Positions 53,021 to 57,111 of a stretch of 57,111 nucleotides of DNA are shown piece after piece. The position numbers were made by a program, and so were the translations under genes. Each line of letters opens with the position of its first letter. The stretch's first letter is position 1. The stretch is taken from contig NZ_BALG01000224.1 of assembly GCF_000315235.1 (NCBI RefSeq), positions 1 to 57,111 of the forward strand, read 5' to 3'. The notes under the pieces were generated by a model. It saw nothing but the letters and a program-made list of their open reading frames with translations. It did no database searches and was not told where the DNA came from. This DNA comes from Paenibacillus popilliae ATCC 14706. Its GTDB lineage: Bacteria; Bacillota; Bacilli; Paenibacillales; Paenibacillaceae.

Positions 53021-53367
53021 CGCTCTCTAGCGCTCAGCGCGTCTATCTGGCTAGCGGAGCTACGGACTTACGCAAGTCTATCGACGGATTGGCTGCGCTC
53101 GTCCAAGAAAGCTTTGGCTTGAGTCCTTTTTCGGCGAGTCTGTTCGTCTTCTGTAACCGTGAACGCAATAAGTTGAAGCTGCTTTACTGGGATCATAATG
53201 GCTTTTGGCTATTCTTTCGGCGGCTTGAACGCGGTACGTTCCAATGGCCGCTCAGCCGCGAGCGAACGGTTGTCCTCTCTGCCCGTGAACTGCGTTGGCT
53301 GCTTGACGGTCTTTCGCTAACTCAGCGACTCGCCCATCCGGCGATTTCGCCCGAAGCGGCGATTTGA
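53014..53367 (+). CDS. tnpB: IS66 accessory protein TnpB
   Basis: A 117-residue IS66 Orf2/TnpB protein: VYLASGATDLRKSIDGLAAL, FGLSPFSASLFVFCNRERNK, LKLLYWDHNGFWLFFRRLER, GTFQWP. This is the well-conserved accessory protein of IS66 elements (unrelated to the RNA-guided TnpB of IS200/IS605). Its ATG overlaps the tnpA stop region. Intact. Confidence 0.92.
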   Translation: MLTLSSAQRVYLASGATDLRKSIDGLAALVQESFGLSPFSASLFVFCNRERNKLKLLYWDHNGFWLFFRRLERGTFQWPLSRERTVVLSARELRWLLDGLSLTQRLAHPAISPEAAI

Positions 53368-53423
53368 GCCAAATATGTGCGTGTAGCAGGAAATCCCCCG
53401 CGTTTGTCTAATTGTATATCTCT

Positions 53424-54890
53424 ATGAAAACAAACGCGGAAACCCCTACCCTCGAACAACTTCAACAGCAAATTGCCGAGCTGACCGCCAAACTGAAGTG
53501 GTATGAAGAACAGTTTCGTCTGGCGCAGCAGAAACGCTTCGGCGCTACACCCTGATTAACTGGAGTTCAACCTGTTTAACGAAGCCGAAGTATGGGCCAC
53601 GCCGAAAGGGCAAGAGCCCGAGATGGAAACACTGACCTACGAGCGGCGCCAAACAAGCGGCAAGCGCGAAGCTGAGCTGTCTAAGCTGCCGGTGGAAACG
53701 GTGACGTACCTGAGCAAATCTGCGCGTGCTGCGGCGGCTCCCTGCATGAAATGACCACGGAAACGCGCAGTGAGATTGCCGTCGTTCCGCCGCAGGTCAA
53801 GGTGGTTCGGCATGTCAGGCAGGTGTATGCCTGCCGCCGTCACTGCGAGCGTCATGAGCTGCAGACTCCCATCGTCACGGCGCCAATGCCCAAACCTGTA
53901 TACCCGGGCAGCCTAGCCTCTCCTACTGCGATGGCGTATGTCATGTGCCAGAAATACGTGGACAGTATGCCGCTCTACCGACAGGAACAGCAATTTGCCC
54001 GTTTGGGCGATACGTTGTCGCGGCAAACGATGGCGAACTGGATGATTTACGGTGCCGAACGGTGGCTGAAGCCAATGGTGGAGGAAATGAAAAAGCATCT
54101 GCTGCTGCAGAAAGCGCTGCAGGCGGACGAGACGACGCTGCAGGCACTTCGGGAGCCGGGGAAATCGGCGGAAGCCACCTCATATCTGTGGTTATATCGA
54201 ACCGGTCGCGACACAGAGCCGGTGGTCATTTATGACTATCGACGGACGAGAGGCGGCGAGCATCCGCGAGACTCCCTTGCCGGCTTCAGCGGCTATCTGC
54301 ACGTAGATGGCTATGCCGGTCATCACAAGGTGAAGGATGTGACGCTGGTGGGTTGCTGGGCGCATGCGCGGCGCAAGTATGACGAAGCGCTGAAAGCAGC
54401 GCCAGTAGCCAAAGGCAATCCAAACACAGTCGCAGCGCAGGGGCTGGCGTATTGCAACCAGTTGTTTGCGATTGAACGCGAGCTGAAGGAGGCCACGCCG
54501 GAGGAACGTCACCAAGCGCGGGCAGAGCGAAGCCGTCCGGTGCTAGATGCGTACTATGCCTAGCTGCGCCAGCAGGCCCAAAAGTCTGTTGGGCCAGGCG
54601 ATTGCCTACAGCCTAAATCAGTGGGAGAAGCTAAGCGATTTTCTGAAAGACGGCATACTTGAGATCGATAACAACCGCAGTGAACGTTCGATCATGCCGT
54701 TTGTAATCGGGCGCAAAAATTGGCTGTTTGCGAATACTCCACGAGGAGCTGCGGCCAGCGCAGCGATTCAAACAGTTGCCGCAACTTGCCGCAACTTGCC
54801 GACTTGCAAGAGGCTGAGGCATTCTCTCCGTTCATGCCATGGTCATCGCACCTTCCGGACTCCTGTCGCATGAACGAATCTGCATTCATC
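53424..54890 (+). pseudogene. IS66 transposase TnpC, multiply interrupted
   Basis: It starts MKTNAETPTLEQLQQQIAEL with the usual N-terminal coiled coil, then stops after KRFGATP. Further frames carry LEFNLFNEAE, the zinc-finger region (incomplete), and from 53751 a long stretch (PKPVYPGSLASPTAMAYVMC, SMPLYRQEQQFARLGDTLSR, LQADETTLQALREPGKSAEA, YLHVDGYAGHHKV). A TAG at about 54561 interrupts before the next conserved block (EIDNNRSERSIMPFVIGRKN). At least three lesions. No active transposase. Confidence 0.85.
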
Positions 54891-55000
54891 ATACACTGGC
54901 CCCATTCTGACTGCTAGGTGGGGTCTATTTGTCGTTCACGAATAATCAGTGACTTGAAAAACATTCCATGTTATATTTTGTATTAAAAGGAGGGATGACC

Positions 55001-55440
55001 ATGTTTGCTTATTTTAAAGGTGCGGGCGCTTCTGCTTTTGTTGCTACTGTAATTACCGTTTTAAGTTTTTATTTTGGGATAATAGAAATTTTCGGAAAAT
55101 CCCTTCATGGGTTGTTTATGGCGCTTACGTTCACTATCGCGTCCAGTTATGTTGGTTGTGTATTAGGTTGGATTTTACTCACTTTCCTGAATAGAGCCAG
55201 ATCAATAGATACAGGTGCAGCCGTTATGCTTTATGTTTTATTGGGTTGTATTTTTCCGTTCTGCTGAGTTTCGTATTTAGTTCTGGTGTATTTTCCTTTA
55301 TCCTTATCACAGTAAGTGGTTCAGTATCTTTTTACATGGCGCAACGTATTAATCATGGACTACTATCTTGGAGTGCCGTATTATTCGGCCCACTTGTATT
55401 ACTTACTTCATCGTATAGTTACTTGTATCTAACTATCTAA
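55001..55440 (+). pseudogene. Frameshifted small membrane protein gene
   Basis: ATG at 55001 after AAAGGAGGGATGACC. The first frame gives 88 residues with hydrophobic segments (AFVATVITVLSFYFGIIEIF, LFMALTFTIASSYVGCVLGW, AAVMLYVLLGCIF). It stops soon after a five-T run at about 55250-55255. The next frame then continues with YFSVLLSFVFSSGVFSFILI and LLSWSAVLFGPLVLLTSSYS. A one-base slip in the T run would join them into about 145 residues with five helices. No family is recognised. It is AT-rich and sits between the IS66 remnant and the tail repeat of array 2. A sequencing error is possible. Confidence 0.5.
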
Positions 55441-55442
55441 AA

Positions 55443-55475
55443 GTCACCATCCTATGTGGATGCGTGGATCGAAAG
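55443..55475 (+). CRISPR. Orphan degenerate terminal repeat of array 2
   Basis: GTCACCATCC-TATGT-GGATGCG followed by TGGATCGAAAG: one repeat with the array 2 loop, one inserted base and two substitutions, as expected of a leader-distal last repeat. It is followed by the same trailer sequence that follows array 3. Confidence 0.8.
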
Positions 55476-55690
55476 AAATCGAAACTTTAGATTTGTCTCT
55501 ACCCAGAATGTAAAGTCAAGCATCAAATTAAACTTTCATGACTTCTTGTATGACTGCCAGAAATCGGAAAGGCGGTGCGCCCGGTCGATTTGCTGACAAT
55601 GGATTCGTCGGGAGAGATTAGCAGACAGAATGGACAGTTAACTAAGAAGGAACTCATCTAGATTTGGTTTCGCTTAAACAAGCTGTAAAA
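55476..55690 (+). repeat. CRISPR trailer 2
   Basis: Homologous to 56604-56830 after array 3: shared CTTTAGATTTGTCTCT, CAAATTAAACTTTCATGA, AATGGATTCGTCGGGAGAGA. No gene is supported in it. Confidence 0.75.
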
Positions 55691-55978
55691 AGTTACCGCA
55701 AAGCATGCAACCATGATATACTAAAAAGCAGGATAAGAACGTGAATGGATAAAATTCTATTTATTCCAATTAATTCATAAATATTATATTTCACCGCAGG
55801 TGCGAATGTGGAGCTCACATGAAAACCCCGGGAGATTCGCACCAAACTAATAGATAAATTATCCATAAAAATCCGGGCGAAATGCTAAATAATCAGCCAT
55901 CTTGATGTAACTGCTCATTTTTTTGTAGCATTTGCTCGTTTTTGGTCCCTTTTGTTACATTATATGTATATTCCTGCT
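55691..55978 (+). promoter_or_regulatory. CRISPR leader 3
   Basis: AT-rich region before array 3 containing the 45 bp dyad at 55799-55843. Its 5' part (AACCATGATATACTAAAAAG, AGCAGGATAAGAA) recurs before the fourth dyad at 56915. Confidence 0.7.
55799..55843. repeat. 45 bp leader dyad element, copy 3
   Basis: Outer stem GGTGCGAAT/ATTCGCACC conserved. The inner hairpin reads ATGTG-GAGCT-CACAT and the G/C block CCCCGGGA. It ends 135 bases before the first repeat of array 3. Confidence 0.85.
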
Positions 55979-56603
55979 GTCGCATCCTATACGGATGCGT
56001 GGATTGAAATTCTGGAATGTCGCTTTAGAGGTATTACTTTTCAGTCGCATCCTATACGGATGCGTGGATTGAAATCAAATACTGCACTTACTCGCCTCAA
56101 CGAATTGGCGTCGCATCCTATACGGATGCGTGGATTGAAATTCGACGCGCACCGAAAGATACAAGCGGAGGATTGGTCGCATCCTATACGGATGCGTGGA
56201 TTGAAATATATTCCGTATAAGTCGGTGGACGACCGTTGGTGGTCGCATCCTATACGGATGCGTGGATTGAAATAAATAATTCGTTTTTGGTTTTGACGTT
56301 GCCCCATGTCGCATCCTATACGGATGCGTGGATTGAAATTGTCGCGATAATATCTATACAGTTTTGAACTACAGTCGCATCCTATACGGATGCGTGGATT
56401 GAAATGCTCCAGTCTTTGCCGATATTTTTCGAATGTTCCCGTCGCATCCTATACGGATGCGTGGATTGAAATGTCCAAAATTAAATCGCATGGTCATCTC
56501 CCTCCGGTCGCATCCTATACGGATGCGTGGATTGAAAGTCGGCGATCGGTATCAGATGACGGACGAGCATAGTAGCATCCTATATGGATATGTGGATTGA
56601 AAA
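55979..56603 (+). CRISPR. CRISPR array 3 (loop TATAC), 10 repeats
   Basis: Nine regular 32-base repeats (the ninth ends in G) and a degenerate tenth (56572-56603), with nine spacers of 33-35 bases. The repeat equals that of arrays 1 and 2 except for loop TATAC. Leader on the left and degenerate end on the right give plus-strand orientation. Confidence 0.97.
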
Positions 56604-56830
56604 AAATCAAAGTTTTAGATTTGTCTCTGTCCAGAATGTAAAGTCTAGCATCAAATTAAACTTTCATGATTTCTTGCATGACCACCAGAAATTGGAGAGG
56701 CGGCGGCCGCTCGATCTGCTGGCAATGGATTCGTCGGGAGAGATTAGCAGACAACATGGACAGTTAATTATAAGGAGTTCGTCTAGATTTGGTTTTCGCT
56801 CAAACAGGCAGTCGCAACACATACAACCAT
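56604..56830 (+). repeat. CRISPR trailer 3
   Basis: Copy of trailer 2 with scattered substitutions; an 82-residue open frame across it has no ribosome binding site and no conserved counterpart in trailer 2. Confidence 0.75.
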
Positions 56831-56914
56831 GATATACTTAAAAGCAGGACAAGAATGTGAACTGAAAAATTGTATTTATTTCAATTCACGCGATAAATGT
56901 TTTTCTTCATCGCA

Positions 56915-56959
56915 GGTGCGAATGTGAAGCTCACATGAAATCCCCGGGGGATTCGCACC
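56915..56959. repeat. 45 bp leader dyad element, copy 4
   Basis: Outer stem GGTGCGAAT/ATTCGCACC, inner ATGTG-AAGCT-CACAT, block TCCCCGGGGGA. It belongs to a fourth leader whose array would be expected from about 57095 but is displaced by other sequence from about 56986. Confidence 0.85.
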
Positions 56960-56985
56960 AAACTAATGGATAAATTATTCATAAG

Positions 56986-57111
56986 ACGGATTGTAAAATG
57001 AAGTGCGACACCTTCTTGGAATAAAAAACAAAGGGCCCATGGCCGGATTCGTGTAGAATGAAAGTTCTCACCACCCCATTCACACAAGGAGAATCCACCA
57101 TGAGCTACACT
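56986..57111 (+). mobile_element. Probable left end of an IS30-family element (partial)
   Basis: The sequence departs from the leader 3 alignment after CATAA at about 56985. What follows (TTGTAAAATGAAGTGCGACA) looks like an IS30-type end, and a gene starting MSYT, as IS30 transposases commonly do, begins at 57100. Only the edge is visible. Confidence 0.4.
57100..57111 (+). CDS. Partial CDS at right edge, possibly IS30 transposase
   Basis: ATG with AAGGAG 7 bases upstream starts MSYT, then the window ends. Too short to identify; IS30 family transposases often begin this way. Confidence 0.4.

Larger units (their letters stand above)
52606..54910 (+). mobile_element. IS66-family element, right end missing
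   Basis: The left end begins GTAAGCGTCAAACC, typical of IS66 ends, inside a CRISPR repeat. Inside are tnpA, tnpB and a broken tnpC in the normal order. The complementary right end (GGTTTGACGCTTAC) is not found downstream, so a deletion removed it. The target duplication therefore cannot be checked. Confidence 0.8.

Noticed and set aside
56584-56832. 82-residue frame in CRISPR trailer 3
   Set aside because: Starts in the degenerate repeat; the homologous trailer 2 does not keep the frame.

Overview
The window looks like chromosomal DNA of a Paenibacillus-type, spore-forming Firmicute. The codon use and GC are moderate, the Shine-Dalgarno sites are strong (GGAGG), TTG and GTG starts are common, and there is a YjcZ-type sporulation peptide, a GbsR/OpuA osmoprotectant locus, a YhaM homologue and type I-C style CRISPR repeats. 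This assignment is inferred from gene content; no 16S or other marker is present.

Layout. 1-6.1 kb: an internally deleted IS256-family remnant, a truncated galK followed by intact galE between two direct ~60 bp repeats, a secreted protein, an ACT-domain malic enzyme and a string of very small ORFs. 6.1-11.4 kb: a DUF441 membrane protein, the opuAA-opuAB-opuAC glycine betaine/proline transporter with a divergent GbsR-type repressor, and a hemolysin III-family protein. 11.6-15.8 kb: class I fructose-bisphosphate aldolase with a decayed duplicate behind it, two small secreted or hypothetical genes and ATP-dependent PEP carboxykinase. 15.8-19.5 kb: a two-gene azole (TOMM) modification cassette followed by a 38-residue Cys-containing YjcZ-like peptide. 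19.7-22.3 kb: a dead MocR/PdxR-type regulator, a divergent pyridoxamine-oxidase-like protein, an IS30 scrap and an Rrf2-type regulator. 22.3-26.5 kb: a tandem duplication of a chemoreceptor gene with its flanks. 26.6-37.6 kb: yhaM, a dead IclR regulator, small genes and a complete four-gene Wadjet (jetD-jetA-jetB-jetC) plasmid-defence operon.

37.6-48.8 kb: a DeoR-type regulator and a co-directional polyol operon. It holds a binding-protein ABC importer with two different ATPases (as in rhizobial GlpSTPQV), a zinc-dependent polyol dehydrogenase, an RpiB-type isomerase, DhaK and DhaL. It ends in a scrambled glpX and a collapsed transketolase. The set fits uptake of a tetritol or similar polyol, oxidation to a ketose, phosphorylation by a DAK-type kinase and isomerisation to an aldose phosphate. 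The substrate is an inference.

48.8-57.1 kb: a gene graveyard (GNAT, kipI/pxpB, IS66) around three CRISPR arrays without cas genes. Each array has its own repeat-loop sequence. Each is preceded by a leader with the same 45 bp dyad element about 135 bp before the first repeat. The leader-array-trailer module has been duplicated in tandem. A fourth leader is cut by what looks like the start of an IS30-family element at the right edge.

The features most worth follow-up are the 45 bp CRISPR leader element and the array-specific loops, the dyad over the Wadjet promoter, the TOMM cassette with its candidate substrate, and the polyol operon with its damaged terminal genes.
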